Position numbers and translations under genes: made by a program. The notes under the pieces are model-generated. The model was not told the origin of the DNA and did no database searches. It saw only the letters and a program-made list of their open reading frames with translations. A stretch of DNA of 64,000 bases from Distichodus sexfasciatus. Lineage: Eukaryota > Chordata > Actinopteri > Characiformes > Distichodontidae. The stretch covers positions 204,501 through 268,500 of the forward strand of contig JAVGVS010000095.1 in assembly GCA_032718565.1 (NCBI GenBank), read 5' to 3'. Within the stretch, counting starts at the first letter, position 1; each line of letters opens with the position of its first letter. This document shows positions 10,934 to 23,326 of this stretch, piece by piece.

Positions 10934-12270
10934 CACCGATTAGGGGTTTGATCTCATAATTCGAACTGTGTAAATAAAGCCAAAATAAGCTTCTCCAGTT
11001 GCTCAGATACACAGCCATTGTTGTTCTTGATGTGTATGTCCTGCCCCTTCCTCAATTTTGATTGACTAGCAAGAGAGAAGTGACATTGACGAGCCCAGCA
11101 CTGTTCTAAAAGTTGAACGGCTTTTCAACTTGAGTGCTGAAGCTCATAGGATTTGTATTAAAAATAGCAAAAAATGCAAAAACCACCTTTGGTGGACACA
11201 GACCTTTATGCATACAAAACATAGCCATGAGTAGCAGTGAGGTAAATTTAATACATTTAACACTTGATGATTAAATGATGAAACTTTTTTTGAGACTCAT
11301 TTGGTTTCTTTAGCAGACTAATTGGGCAAGTTGGATGAAAAGCAAATGGCAAGAAAAACAGATAATTTTGGGCACAGGTGAAAGTGCGATCAGCGGCCAT
11401 TCTTCATTCTTGGGACTTCGAGCAACTTCTGTGTGGTGCTGCTGCCACAGGATTGATAATCGGCCACAAGCGAAACAGGATTATTATGTGGTGGTCTGTA
11501 CCATGTGTGTCTCCTTCCAGCCAACTCTTGCCAAGGTCAGCTCTCTCCTCTTTTTACAGTGAGGAATTACTCTCAGGTGACCAAGCCCTTTATTACCAAA
11601 ACCCCTGAGACTGAGTTCAAGTTCTGGAGGGGACACGGAGGGTTTACTGTGATTTTCAGCAAATTCGAGTAGTAGGGAAAATGGACCAGTCTGTAAACTA
11701 GAGATTTGTAAAAGTTTATGACGATGTTGTTAGTGATGCAAGAGGTTTTTTGCCATTAAATAATTCACATTCCCATTGCTTTTCTAATATTTCTCTTCCT
11801 TCAATTTAGTGATATTCATTTTAATTTGGGTCCTGATTTCATGCAATGATGTTAACAGACAGCAGGGAAATAGAACTCGACTGAATAATAAAGTGCTTTA
11901 TATGTTATATTTTAAAACTTCTGGTAATGCTAAAACAGATGCTTTAGTGATCCTTACTCTTTAGTTTTAAAGTGTGTGGTTATTTGTCATTGTCAACACA
12001 AAACCTTCTCTTAAGAAATACAAATTGTTCACTGTGTAGATTGTCCACAGAACAGTGAGTTTCTAGTGAAAAAGAATCATCACTGCAGTTAAAATGAACC
12101 ATTTTATGCTATCCATTGTGCTTATTCATATTTATCAAGCGTCTACCGCAAATTTCTCACAGACATTATTTTTTCTTGGGCTGCTAGAAGACAATAGTAA
12201 ATCATCTAAATTTATTGCCGGTAGCTTGCAACTGCGTTGTACAGAAAGTGAAGCATTGCTTTAAAAGTGT
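10934..12270. other. No recognised gene; one SINE-A tail fragment
   Basis: Unique AT-rich sequence. At about 11969-12002, GGTTATTTGTCATTGTCAAC is the reverse complement of a SINE-A 3' end, reduced to about 33 bases. Two overlapping frames at 11335-11608 show no domain. Confidence 0.35.
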
Positions 12271-12274
12271 TTGT

Positions 12275-12443
12275 TCAGTGTTCGGAAGTTCGAATCGGAA
12301 GTTCCCTGAAGCACTTTCGTCCAGTCGGCGCCCATGTTAGCTGTCCACTGCTCCTTCACGGGTGGGTCAAATGTAGAGATCACATTTGGTTGTGTTGCAC
12401 TGTGTGCTGTGCTGTGTTCACAATGACAAATAATCACATACAG
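12275..12443 (+). mobile_element. SINE-A copy with scrambled or degraded head
   Basis: The 3' two thirds are normal (CTGCTCCTTCACGGGTGGGT to ATGACAAATAATCACA). The 5' part keeps only GTTCGAATC and lacks the GAGGTACTCATGAG body. Confidence 0.75.
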
Positions 12444-12561
12444 TACACTTAAATTCACACATACAGATGTTGTGGAGTTGATGAAAACAGAAGAGAGCCA
12501 GATCTGTATCTTGGTCTGTATCTTAGCCATAAACATTTTGATGCCATTTTTTTCTGTAGGA

Positions 12562-12828
12562 TGGAGGTTTTCAACCGGGTGGTCTGTTACATGCAATCCA
12601 TCCAGTTTCATCACTGAAATTACTTTTCAAAAAATATTTCATTTGATTTATTTTTCAAGATGACAATTCTAGATGATTTGGGCATTTTTATGAACAATGA
12701 ATTTGATGCAAATATCTAAAAAAATAATATGAATAATTCTATTATCATTTTTCTGCACGTGTGTGGGCCGCAGCCTACTGCTCAGTTAGAATGGTGGTCG
12801 CTGGGACAGAACCAGTTGGAAACCCCTG
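12562..12828. mobile_element. hAT-type MITE, 267 bp, with 8-bp target site duplication
   Basis: The termini are inverted: left TGGAGGTTTTCAACCGG, right in reverse complement CAGGGGTTTCCAACTGG. The flanks are CTGTAGGA (12554-12561) and CTGTAAGA (12829-12836), an 8-bp target duplication with one mismatch. An 8-bp duplication and a CAGGG-like terminus are the hallmarks of hAT elements. The interior has no coding frame. Confidence 0.65.
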
Positions 12829-14628
12829 CTGTAAGAAGATGAGCTCCTCCTCTTTGCAAGTGCGTATGTTGGGATTCAGAAGTAAACCTCATGCAAAACG
12901 CTGATATGCATGAAAATGTCCTATTCAAGATTTCAGACACTCTGATATTCTTAATAAACAGAGTTTACTTTGTACAAATTCCCAGACAAGGTGCAAGGTG
13001 GCCGGGAGCTCTGCCACCTTAGGTAAGGTGGAAATGAACAACAACCAGGTCGGACTGAAGGTCCCCGATCCACGTTGTTGACCTGCACCATTACAGCGTG
13101 ACCTCCCATGACTCCCAACAAGGGTTTTTTCGAAAAACAACACAACACATGTCTGGCTGCTTGACCTTTTCCTCACCTATACCAGGCCAGCAACACACAA
13201 ACACGCATCGATATAACATGACCTTGACCTGTAGAACGTCGGGCAAATCTGTACATTTTTCATGGCTTCCTGTCTGCCTTGCGGCCTGGCGATGCAGCGT
13301 TAATAAACAAGTAGAAGGTGAAATGAGGATGGTGCGTGAAATGAAAGCAAAGGAAATCTCCGTGGCATTAGCTTAAGCGTGTTCACAGAAAAGCTTTTCA
13401 AAGGATTCCTGCTGCTGTTGGAGGCGAGATGTTCTACTTAGACTAATCAGCAAAAAAAATGCAGATAAAAGGGAATCTGGTCCATTCTGACTGCTAGTTT
13501 ATGACTGACTCATGAGACGTCTACATTCAGCCACATATTAAACTCTTTTCTATTCTCTACTTTGGTCCCTAAAAGGTTCTTATGAATAAATACTTAAAAA
13601 TGACGTTTCCGTCGTCCCACAGCACACTGTCTTAAGATAATTATAAATAATCGGAAAGGGACAAACCCAGAAATAAAGCTGATTCTTAATGTATAATTTC
13701 ATAAATAAAGTGATAAGTAAAAACAATAAATGGTGCACTTATGCCACACTGTAAACTTCCATTTTTTAAATAAACAAAACCAGAAATAAATGCTGTATTT
13801 TTCAATTTCCTGCGCTCATTTTAACCTTTACCTGTTTTAACTGTGCTTCAAACATGGTTCATATTTTTTATCTCAGATATTTATCTTATAAAAATGTCAC
13901 ATACCACTAAGTAAACTAATTATTCAATTAATAATTTTGCAAATTAGTTTCTTTGTTTATAAGAATACATTCACGCTTACCTTCATCAGTTGATTCAGTA
14001 TCCAGTTCACTTTATTAAACCACATAAATGTGATGTCACACTGAAAGAATGTCTCAAATTTTTTGGTTTTTTTTTTCCCTCATTCTAACCGGAAACTCAG
14101 TCAATCTGAAACACCACAGAGCTCCCGTAAACTGCTGCCCTGTATTGAGCCACTTAAAACGATTTTAGATCTGATTAACCTGCAGAAGCTGATCCAGATT
14201 TTCTCTTCATTTGCTCATCTTTTTTCCGTCAGACCAAAGCCTCTTCACTCTTGTCTTTTTCAGTCCATGGCCCTTTCATCTTCCACCAGCTCTCTCCAAA
14301 GATCTCCAGTAGGCCTCATCTTGGTGGATGGAATTAAATTTTGGATATTGGCAGGAGTCTGGCTGAGAGAAGCTGTAAAAGGTACAAGTGTTATAATAAA
14401 GTCATCTTTTTTACAGAAGAGCCAAAACATACTATCAGTTACACAGAATAAAAGCATAAAAAGCAAGTCAATGTTATCTGAATAAATAAGACACAAGTTT
14501 TAAATTAAAATAAAGTAAATTCTATTTAAAATAATACAACTGATCCAAAATAATACCAGATGCTCAACCCAACAATCCTTTACATAAGACTTGTACACAG
14601 TTATAGTTTTATATATATATATATGTAT
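12829..14628. other. No recognised feature (1.8 kb)
   Basis: The left part (12940-13380) is GC-richer and unique. The right part (13540-14060) is very AT-rich. The 140-codon frame at 14063-14485 has no domain, and I do not regard it as a gene. Confidence 0.35.
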
Positions 14629-14740
14629 AGTTGGTAGCGTAACGGTTAGGGAATTGGCCCTGTGATCAGAAGGTCGCCGTTCATATCCTGAGCTGGTAAA
14701 GGTACCACTGAGGTACTCATGAGCAAGGTACTGTCTCCAA
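14629..14740 (+). mobile_element. SINE-A head only
   Basis: AGTTGGTAGCGTAACGGTTA through GAGGTACTCATGAGCAAGGT and CTGTCTCCAAG, then an abrupt end. The 3' half is absent. A short (AT)n run lies just upstream. Confidence 0.8.
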
Positions 14741-16378
14741 GCTGATGTTATTTGTTCATAATTTAGCCTACGTCAGACAAGTTACGCCCACATGGATTTT
14801 ATCTGTAAACTGAGTAAACGAGTTGAGGTTGTCTGGAGTCTTTTATCGTTAGACCTGAAGCCATGGGAGAGTATGATGAAGAAGGATATGAAATAATCCG
14901 TGTAGGCTGCTCTTGTTTTCAAAATGCCGTGGGAATGAACTTTAAAATTATACTCTGGTCTCTGGGGAAAAAAGATACAGTTTTAGCAAATGTCTGAAAT
15001 TCTTGACACACATCCACACACACACACAGAAACACACAAACACAAATACACACACCAGTGTGGCGTCAAAATACACTCTCATTTTCTAATATATTTAGAG
15101 TGTTTCACTTTCACTTGTAAACTCTCTGAAAAGAGGCAACAGCTAATTGGCCAAAAATGATATCTTGGTCTCGCGCTACCTTTCCAGGTAATATGACAGG
15201 CGAGGAATATTTAACACCCTTTTAAACTCAGTTTAGGATCATTCAGTTGAGTTACTGAAAAATTAGCCACAGCCACCGCAGAACGAACTATGGTACATTT
15301 TGGTGGTTAGAGCCAATGTGATGCGCTGCCGTTTGAAGACTTTCTCTTGAGTTTAGTCAAATGGAGAGACCTCGGGCCTTGACTCATTTCACCTGTTCTT
15401 CATTTAATTTTGGCATATCGCAGCCATGTGTGTGAAAACAAGAGGCACGCTGCTGCTCGTGCTGTTTTCAAAATAATGTCTTACCCATACATTTTCACAC
15501 TGCAGTATGTCACATGGAGGCTGTGAATGATGGTGTCTGATGAGAGTTTTTCAACGTTGGTTTCAGGTTGGAGTGTTTTGTACATGGCACTGTGCCCCTC
15601 ACATGCCTGTGAACCATCACCTGCTACTCCAAAACCACATCTCAGCTCTCACACACACAAACACACACACACAAACACACACACCCCTCCTCAACAGGCA
15701 TGTGCGGTAAACCCACTTGTAGGAATTAGTTGTAGGCAGGGGAGAAACTATCACTCTTTCACTACGAGTGTGGTAGTGTAAGTGGTGTGTGCCTGGAGCT
15801 GGGTGGGACTTCCAGTATGCTGTAGGCGCCCTTACCATCACACAGGTGAGTTATGAGTCTTTAATCCTCACTTTACTGTACACATATCTCTACAAAACAT
15901 CAACTCACACTCACACTCTCTCTCTCTGACTCAAAATTGGACGGAAAACACAAAAGCCAACATCTATTAGGCAAATGATCTCACTAAAAGCTGTAGCGCT
16001 CGACCTGGAGTGAAACTATCAGACAGAAAAAGAGAAAATATACACAATGAAGTATCGATGTCGCCTTTCCAGTTGGTTCTGAAATGTTGGAGGAACCCGG
16101 ATAATGAGGTTCATTCTGGCTTCCCTTAAGCCAATTAGAGCCTTAAAGGCACAAACTCACAAAAGTATGGACATTGCACAAAATGATTTAGCGCCTTTTA
16201 CACATATGCAGATATTTTTATGAACGCATATTTTTAAAATACGCTTTGGCCTTTCGTTTACATGTAAACTGAGTTTTTCCACAAGAGTTTTCAAAAAACT
16301 GGATTCTGTTGTATTGTGTACATGCCTTAAATACCTTAAATTCCTTACATACTACAAGTGACAATAGTAACCATGAGA
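14741..16378. other. No recognised gene; CA microsatellites
   Basis: Unique sequence with impure (CA)n tracts at about 15007-15056 and 15648-15690. Short open frames over the second tract give Thr/His or Cys/Val runs and are artefacts. Confidence 0.4.
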
Positions 16379-16605
16379 GTGAAAGTGAGTGACTATTTGT
16401 TATTGTGAATACACCACAGCACAGCACACAGTGCACACAACCAAATGTGACCTCTGCATTTGTCCCATCCATGTAGAAGCAGTGGGCAGCTAACAAGGGC
16501 AGTGCCCGGGAAGCCGTGCTTAGGGCTCATGAGTACCTTAGTGATACCCTTACCGGTCCATGGATTCGAACAGGCGTGCTTTGATCATGTGGCGAGGGCC
16601 CTAAC
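16379..16605 (-). mobile_element. SINE-A copy, near full length
   Basis: Reverse complement of the family: GAAAGTGAGTGACTATTTGT at the 3' end, then GGGCTCATGAGTACCTTAGT in the body and GGATTCGAAC in the B-box region. The last bases of the head are degraded. Confidence 0.85.
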
Positions 16606-17194
16606 TGAGTGACAACGCAGTGATTTTTTTTACTGAATGTTGTTTAAAAAATAAACATATAAAAATATGCATTTTTAAAAATATCTGCATATGTGCAAAC
16701 AGGCCCTAAATCATTTAATTATTCAGTTTATAGCAAAAGTCCAATAACAACAGTATTTTAAATGATTTCAGTCAGGTATAAATACAGATTTGTGCTCCCA
16801 GAAATTCTCTTGAAGTCATATGTGAGCCCTGAAAACCAAAAGGATTGAGAATTATGAATCTTTATTGAATAAATTTAATTGATTTTCCCAGTAAAAGAAG
16901 TTCTGTCATTTATACTCAAACTAACGCACTCTAAAACTCTTTAAGAACTGAAAACCCTAAAAAAGGTGTTGGTTGATGTGAAATGAAACAGACTTTTGTT
17001 TCAGGATCATCCCTTTTATCCACATTTGTCCTTGAAGTGATTTAAATGATGAATAGCTATAGTTCTGTGTAAAGTAGTGTAATTCTAAAAGAGTAAAGAA
17101 AATTAAATATGTCATACATTTCTACTAATGAGTAGAAATGCTTCTTTTCAAACTTTTGTATGTACAGTATAAGGTATAGCACTGACATACTTTG
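16606..17194. other. No recognised feature
   Basis: Very AT-rich unique sequence. Confidence 0.4.
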
Positions 17195-17231
17195 TTCTGG
17201 ATATGAGCGTTTGCTAAATGTAAAGTAAATG
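17195..17231 (+). mobile_element. SINE-C tail fragment
   Basis: TCTGGATATGAGCGTTTGCT, then AAATGTAAAGTAAATG, is a slightly mutated version of the SINE-C 3' tail. The rest of that element is missing. Confidence 0.55.
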
Positions 17232-17238
17232 TCTATTT

Positions 17239-17320
17239 AAGTGAGTGATTCTTTGTCATTGTGAACACACCACATTTACAGCACAGGACACAGTGCACCA
17301 CAACCAAATCTGACCATTGC
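17239..17320 (-). mobile_element. SINE-A copy, 3' part, split by an insertion
   Basis: AAGTGAGTGATTCTTTGTCA to CCACAACCAAATCTGACC is the reverse complement of the SINE-A 3' region. The remaining head part follows at 17660-17742 in the same orientation, so the two pieces look like one SINE broken by the sequence between them. Confidence 0.75.
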
Positions 17321-17659
17321 CAGGGCTGGTTCTATCCCACTGGATGACCTAGGTGAAGTAGAATGTTGGCATTTTCACGCAATTACTTCTGTTTTTGTGC
17401 ATGGAATTACACAGAAATAATTTTACATACAGAGTAATGAATACAATGTCCAGTAAGTTCAAAGTCTGTTATCGCAACTGTTATTTCACTCACTCTTAAT
17501 GACTAGCGGAGATGTCAACCCACTGTCATGGAGATTGCTAATCACAGATAGGAAGCGCACATGTCTGTTTACGTTTGTTGCCAATGTCACATGAGGGGAC
17601 AAATTTATCGCCTGATCGGGCCAGATCTGTCCCGTGGGCCGCCATTTGGGGACCACTGC
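17321..17659. mobile_element. Probable insertion of about 340 bp within a SINE-A
   Basis: Non-SINE sequence between two collinear SINE-A pieces. It starts AGGGCTGGTTCTATCCCACT with GATGACCTAGG close by, and ends in CGTGGGCCGCCATTTGGGGA. No clear inverted termini or target duplication were found by eye. The inside is unique AT-rich sequence. An insertion is the simplest reading, but part of the SINE body is also missing. Confidence 0.4.
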
Positions 17660-17742
17660 TTTACTGGTCGGGGTCTTGAACGACTCTTGGCGACTCTTCC
17701 ATTCGGGCACCAACTCCCTAACCGTTACGCTACCAGCTGCCT
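17660..17742 (-). mobile_element. SINE-A copy, head part of the split element
   Basis: TTTACTGGTCGGGGTCTTGA to ACCGTTACGCTACCAGCTGC is the reverse complement of the tRNA-like head. Confidence 0.75.
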
Positions 17743-18144
17743 CTTCTAGTGTCTGTGCTTGATTAATAACACACAGCTACGTTCTGTTCTGTTCTATTTT
17801 GTGAAAAATTAAAGCCCATCCACCAAATCTGTTCTATTTTAGGCAATGCAAGAAAAGACACAGAACTGCTTCTTCCTGTAAGAATGTGAAATGTAATTCT
17901 GACCCTCACACATACACATTTCATCTCTTGGTGTGAGTGTGAACATGCATAAACACCACAGCACAGAGGTAACCTGAGAGCTGTATGTGTGTATCTTGAT
18001 TTCTTTCCTATGTGACTCATTCAGCATTCACACCCTGGATTGTGCTGTAGAAATCCTTGAGTTCCCACATGCATGCAGTCAAACTTGCCCAGACACTGCC
18101 TCACACAACATTTTTTTATGTGCACATTCATCTTTATAAACTTA
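17743..18144. other. No recognised feature
   Basis: Unique sequence; nothing recognised. Confidence 0.4.
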
Positions 18145-18560
18145 CACTATATTGCCAAACGTATTGGGACACATGCCTTTACAGACACACATACTAACTT
18201 TAATAAAATCCCATACTTAATCCATAGACGTTAATATAAAGTTGGCTGGGAATAGGTTTAGAATTGTGTTTATGTGAATTTTTGACCGGAAGAACACCTG
18301 TGAGGTCAGCCACTGATGTTGGATGAGAAGGTCTCCACAGTTGAGGTCAAGTTCCTCCACACCAAACTCACTCATCATCCATGTCTTTCTGGAGCTTGAT
18401 CTGTGCACTGGTGCACAGTCATGTTGGAACAGGAAGGGGCCGTCCCCAAACTCTTCCCACAAAGTCCAAAATCACTTGTTATGCTGAAGCATTAAGAGTT
18501 CTCTTCACTGGAACTAAGGGGCCAAGACCAACTCCTGAAAAACAACACCTGAATTCAGTG
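18145..18560 (-). mobile_element. Tc1/mariner-type element, internally deleted, transposase remnant
   Basis: The terminus CACTATATTGCCAAACGTAT starts after TA, the Tc1/mariner target dinucleotide. On the minus strand the frame at 18462-18217 has LWEEFG-like and FQHDCAPVH, then MSEFGVEELD, which is part of the DDE transposase catalytic region of fish Tc1-like elements. The frame then shifts: the expected SPDLNPIEH segment is missing and sequence resumes at the GAGACCTTCTCATCCAACAT equivalent. The N-terminal DNA-binding half and the other terminal repeat are absent, so the copy is inactive. An extra Met-Ser after the Trp shows small indels. Confidence 0.8.
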
Positions 18561-18715
18561 ATTTGGAGGTATATAGTAGGTACAATATGGTGTATTTGGA
18601 GAGCAAAATTTGAGGACCTGTTGCATAATGGGGTATATACAACTAAGCTAACACTGCAATAATATAAAACATGGATCATTATTGCGTACAATCATATACA
18701 ATAGCTACACTAAAC

Positions 18716-19030
18716 AAATTTTATTTATGTCTGTAACAATTACAGTGTGGACCCAAACCCAGAGTAGGTCAAACATGTGCAGAAGAATCTTTGTAAAATA
18801 GTGAAACAGGCACAGTTCAAAACCAGGACAGACAGTTTGTGAAACCAACAAATTTAAATCAAGGTAAAAAAAACAAAGTATAATCCAGAAACCCAAAATG
18901 AGTGTTGGAACACCAGAAGGCAGAACTGGAAAACACATGGTACGCAGTCAAGGACATAGCAATACTTTGCAAGGAAACAACTAGAACAAAGCTTTATAAA
19001 TATCCAAAGTCAAGAATAAAACTCAGAGTC
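18716..19030 (-). mobile_element. LTR-like block
   Basis: On the minus strand there is a TATA-like GGATATTTATAAAGCTTTG. About 230 bases later comes GGGTTTGGGTCCACACTGTA, followed by TTGTTACA. The design (TATA box, T-rich middle, GGGTCCACACTG ending in a TTACA-like terminus) matches the block at 5020-5440. No internal retroelement genes are adjacent. Confidence 0.4.
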
Positions 19031-19159
19031 TGGATCAGAAGGAAACTCTCTCCTTGATCTGGACTGTCATTTTACAATATCTCTGTGCATATCTCAGTTG
19101 TGCCGGCACATGGTAGTCTTCAATTCAAGCTCTCAAAATGTATTTATTTACTTATTGAT

Positions 19160-19460
19160 AAGGCAACACGGTGGCACAGTGGTTGGCACTGCTGCCTCAC
19201 AGCGAGAAGGTCCTGGGCCATTTCTGAGTGGAGTTTGCATGCTCTTCTCATGTTCACGTGGGCTGTCTCTGGGTGCTCTGGTTTCCTCCCATAGTCCAAA
19301 GGTTAATTGGCGACTAAAATTGGCCCCGTAATGTGAGTCTGTGAGTGTGATGTGTGAGTGTGTGTGTCCTGCGGTGTGTTAGCGCCTGCCCAGGGTTGGG
19401 TCCGGCCTTGCGCAAAGTTCCTGGTATAGGCTCCAGTCTCTTCCGCGACTCTGGTTGAAA
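19160..19460 (+). mobile_element. SINE-V copy, 3' tail lost
   Basis: Head GGCAACACGGTGGCACAGTG, then a central domain with GTGGAGTTTGCATGCTCTTC and CCTCCCATAGTCCAAAGGTT. The element stops at CGACTCTGGTTG without reaching the ATGA tail. A SINE-A head fragment lies about 30 bases downstream. Confidence 0.85.
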
Positions 19461-19490
19461 TGTATCTTGTTCATATCATTTCGGAACATC

Positions 19491-19528
19491 CTGATCACTG
19501 GGCCAACCGTTACACTACCAACTGCACC
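19491..19528 (-). mobile_element. SINE-A head fragment
   Basis: CTGATCACTGGGCCAACCGT, then TACACTACCAACTGCACC, is the reverse complement of the first part of the SINE-A head. The remainder is missing. Confidence 0.65.
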
Positions 19529-19683
19529 AAATATACACTAGTGGTCTACTGCAACTACTGTATAATAAATCTTTTTATATCAATGACATACCTGCACATA
19601 CATTTCTACATTGACTACACAAGTTATACACCACGTGGCTAGCCAAAGCATCACAGTCAGGTGACTAATTGATACATATCAAC

Positions 19684-19852
19684 CAGGGATGGGCAAGTCC
19701 AGTCTGGGAGGACCGGTATACTGGAGGTTTTCCATCATGCTTGATTTCAGAACATTCTCACCTGGTCTCGGGTAGATAACCACCAGAAGAGGATCATCAG
19801 GTAGGATGGGGAAGACACCAGTCCTCCTGGACCCTGGTGTATACTGATATAT
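19684..19852. mobile_element. Palindromic MITE remnant
   Basis: The left arm CAGTCTGGGAGGACCGGTAT and right arm CCAGTCCTCCTGGACCCTGG are inverted relatives about 110 bases apart. The overall style resembles the better preserved element at 53281-53457. Arms are imperfect and no target duplication is clear. Confidence 0.4.
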
Positions 19853-20139
19853 GCTGATATATACTGAAGATAAATTAATAGATAGACAGACCCACAGACA
19901 GACTGCTGAATCAGGCTAGCTGAAGATAAAATCTAAAGTCTGTTACAAACAGACCTATTGTGAGTCTCAGCCTCATGTTTTGAATTGTATTTATATATTT
20001 TTGGTTAACTATTTTCCAAAATAGTTCATAACAAATTATATAAGCGGGCATATTCGGAAACATGCACGTATTGGCTGAAAATGTATAAAAAGCTTGAAAA
20101 AGGTTGAAGCTTCAGATTATTGCTAGTGACAAAGCAGAA

Positions 20140-20440
20140 ATCACAAACACACACACACATAAACACACACAGTCGCATATTGCTATCTTTGTGAGCATCT
20201 TCCATAGACCCATAATGACTAGATGTATATAATTTTACACATACACTTAACCATAACCCTAACCTTAACCTCAGTTAGTTTCTCAAATAAAACAAGTAGA
20301 TTTTCTATAAAGTATTTTTTCTTCATGAGGACCTCTTAAATGTCCCCACAAAGTCCAAGAAAATGACTAAAAGTGATTTTAGGGGACAAAAAGGTCCCCA
20401 CAACGCCATAAATACCCGCCCACACACACAGACACTTACT
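20140..20440. repeat. Dispersed fish-type repeat with CA runs and CCCTAACC motif
   Basis: The order is (CA)n, ATTGCTATCTTTGTGAGCAT, CTTCCATAGACCCATAATGA, then ACCATAACCCTAACCTTAAC, then CATGAGGACCTCTTAAATGT followed by CCCCACAAAGTCC, and a second CA run. I recognise this arrangement as a common interspersed repeat of fish genomes, from general memory. A shorter relative is at 35268-35345. It is not coding. Confidence 0.5.
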
Positions 20441-23240
20441 CGAAGAGACTACATTGTCCATGTTATTGTCTACTACTCGTCCTGTCCCTCGTGTCATAAT
20501 AACGCTCCCCCCTTTTTACCTTTTACCATATTTCCAAATATTCATTTCTGAAAACTGTGTGGTCACACATAAATGACATAAAAAGCATCTAACCAAATTA
20601 TCTTTAATTACATAAATACATCCACACTAATGTCATCAATCACGCCCGTAATCTGTCCCATAATTTGACTAAAATACTATTATATTAATAATGACCATGT
20701 GTAGACCAGTTTCTTAGACACCCCTAAAAGAAATTAATGTTGTACTCAGCATAGACATTGTAGGATTAGGGTCTAGAGCATATGACATTGCTGCTCTTTT
20801 CTTCTTCTGAGAAGTGGTCAGGCATATTTTCAGGTATGATTACATCCCTTTACAGTAATTCAGAGAACACTCATCATGGACTCAATATGTCATGTCCGTA
20901 AGTGCTGGAGTCATTTCTGTGCAGTGTTATCAGCACAAATCTGGACAAATTTCTCCCTCGCTGAGACCCTCGGTGAGCTAGAGCTATCACATGACCACAG
21001 TGCGTGGTCATGAAGTTTCCATGTGGTTCCACTATCTCCTCCATCGTCAGCTCTTCTGTCTTCACCGACCTGCCTGTGAGCCATCACACCACACACTGTG
21101 CAGTCATACAGAGAAATCTCGAAATTAACACTACAATAACCTGAATTTAGTGTTATTGTAACTTTGTTTAATTATTATAAATGGTTTCACATGTGAAATG
21201 GTCTGACTGTGTTAAAACAATTTCAACAATAAATTCCTGTTTATTAATTTATTAATTAAATGCCTCTTTGTTGGCTTGTATTATAAATAGTATATATATT
21301 ATAAAGAGCTTTAAACAAATCTTATGTAGTATTTAGCATTTTTGACCTATTTCATATGAGAAATTATCTTACTGCTTTGGTACAATCATTTTGTGAATTA
21401 ACTGCCTCCTTTATGTTTTTATGCATTGTACAGCACTTCAAAATAATATTATTTAAGGATTCTAGTAACTTTTCTGACATAATTCAGTTGTGGAATTCTC
21501 AACTTCAAAGAATTTTTTTTTTTTTGTCTCCTTTATGTTTTAATGAAATGCACTGTGATTTGAATGCACTGTAAAATAATTATTAGTATTATTAGCAATA
21601 GTCTCAAATAACATAGATACAATATTGATTTAAATGAAACATAAAAAACTCAGATTTTGTTTTTTTTTTTCTATTTTACATTAACGATGAGGAGTTGTTA
21701 TTAGGTCTGTCAGTGCACTCCAGTGGCCATGTGTGACTTTTAGTAATAACAGTTCTTTTTATTTATTTGACATTGACCTCATTTAAAATATCTAAAGGGT
21801 TGACATTAAATACGTCTCAAAAGACACAAATTCTTTGCTACTTGTCACATGGACATTGTTAGAAACACAAACCTTATAACTGCTTCATTCTTGTGTGTAT
21901 ATTTCTGGTCTTGTCAATCCTCCCAGCCCAGTTATTATTGATGTGAAAAATGTCCTGCAGCACTGCCTTGTCTTATACATACGTAGCAGCACTAACACGC
22001 ACACACCACGTCAGTGTCACTGCTATGTTGAGATTGAGCCTTGTCAAATACGGATAATTGTATGCCTGATTGATGTCACTGTAAGGTAAACATTGTTAAT
22101 TAAAGATTATAATATTCATATTCTAATAAAGTAATAAAGTGGTGCTAAAACACTACAACATTTGTAATATTGTTTAGTTTAACATACAACACAAAGAACA
22201 CATTTAAAATATTCTGAACAGTGGATATACAGCATTTAGGAGATAACATTTTTATTTAAAAGAATAAATGAAATTTCAACTGAGTTTTTGTGGCAATGTT
22301 TATTAGTAAATGAGTTCATATGAAATATGGGAACTTCATGTATTGAATTTTGCAAAACTGAAATAGCAATATATTTTGATTCTTTTCTTACGCATAAACT
22401 AGATGTAACGCTCACACAGAATGTTAAGTTTTAAGTGAAACACCAAACCAAATTTCTTACAGGTAGCATTACAAAACAAATGCTATAATTAAAATGAGTT
22501 GAAAGAATTTGTATATCTGATTTTACTTGATTTTGGGTGATCCAGAGCTATATCTATTCTTCATACATGTAAAGCTAGACTCAAATCAACAGCTACTATT
22601 GAATTGAGGGTTTTTTTTCTAGCTCAGTTACACACGTTTACAAACCAGAGTCAGAAGTTAATACACGCATAACAAGAACACCTGCATGATCGCTAATGAG
22701 TAAAAACGTCATTAAAGCTACGTAATGATAAGTGTAAGGAGTAGTTAGTCCCTTAGGCACTCCATGAAGAGGTGAATCTTCAGACTCAGCAGCAAGAGGA
22801 CATTTGTTCCATTACCAAGGAGTCAAGACTGAGAAGACTTGTCACTCGTCCTCCTTTTCTTTATAGCAGCTGAGGTTTAAGAAGAGCAGCTCTTACTGCT
22901 TTGGTACAATGATTGGCACTCTTAAGGAGGTGATAAGGTGATGCCACCTCCTGGTGAAAGTCTATATTTAACCCGATAAGTTTTTACAGTTTTTTCAAAC
23001 ACACGTTTTAATATTGCGATTAAAATGATTGTGAAAATTTAAATGATCCATCAATCATTTCAACTCAGTCAATAACCCGACACCTTCTTTACTTTTTACT
23101 TTTAGTCTATATTTTCATTTTTAGCAGCTTAATTCCATGTGCAATATCATCAGATGATTACCCGTTTTAGCCATAAGCTGTGAGCCAGCTGGTAAACCCA
23201 TGAATTCATTTGCTAAGTCATTAATCAAATAGTGAAAAAA
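20441..23240. other. No recognised feature (2.8 kb, AT-rich)
   Basis: The longest stretch of the window with almost no recognisable repeat. It is strongly AT-rich, with a GC-richer island at 20880-21090. Short frames at 20874-21096 and 21356-21574 show no motif. Confidence 0.4.
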
Positions 23241-23326
23241 CTTGGGAAGAGGCAACAATGTCTTCAGTTTTCTGTTGAGGTTTTTTGCTCATACAGAGGA
23301 GCACTTAATGGTTTGCTCATCTTTGA

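Noticed and set aside
14063..14485. 140-codon plus-strand frame
   Set aside because: No recognisable domain, a T-run start and low-GC context. Consistent with chance.
20240..20275. CCCTAACC-like sequence as an interstitial telomere repeat
   Set aside because: Only two or three imperfect units, within a known style of dispersed fish repeat; not a (TTAGGG)n array.
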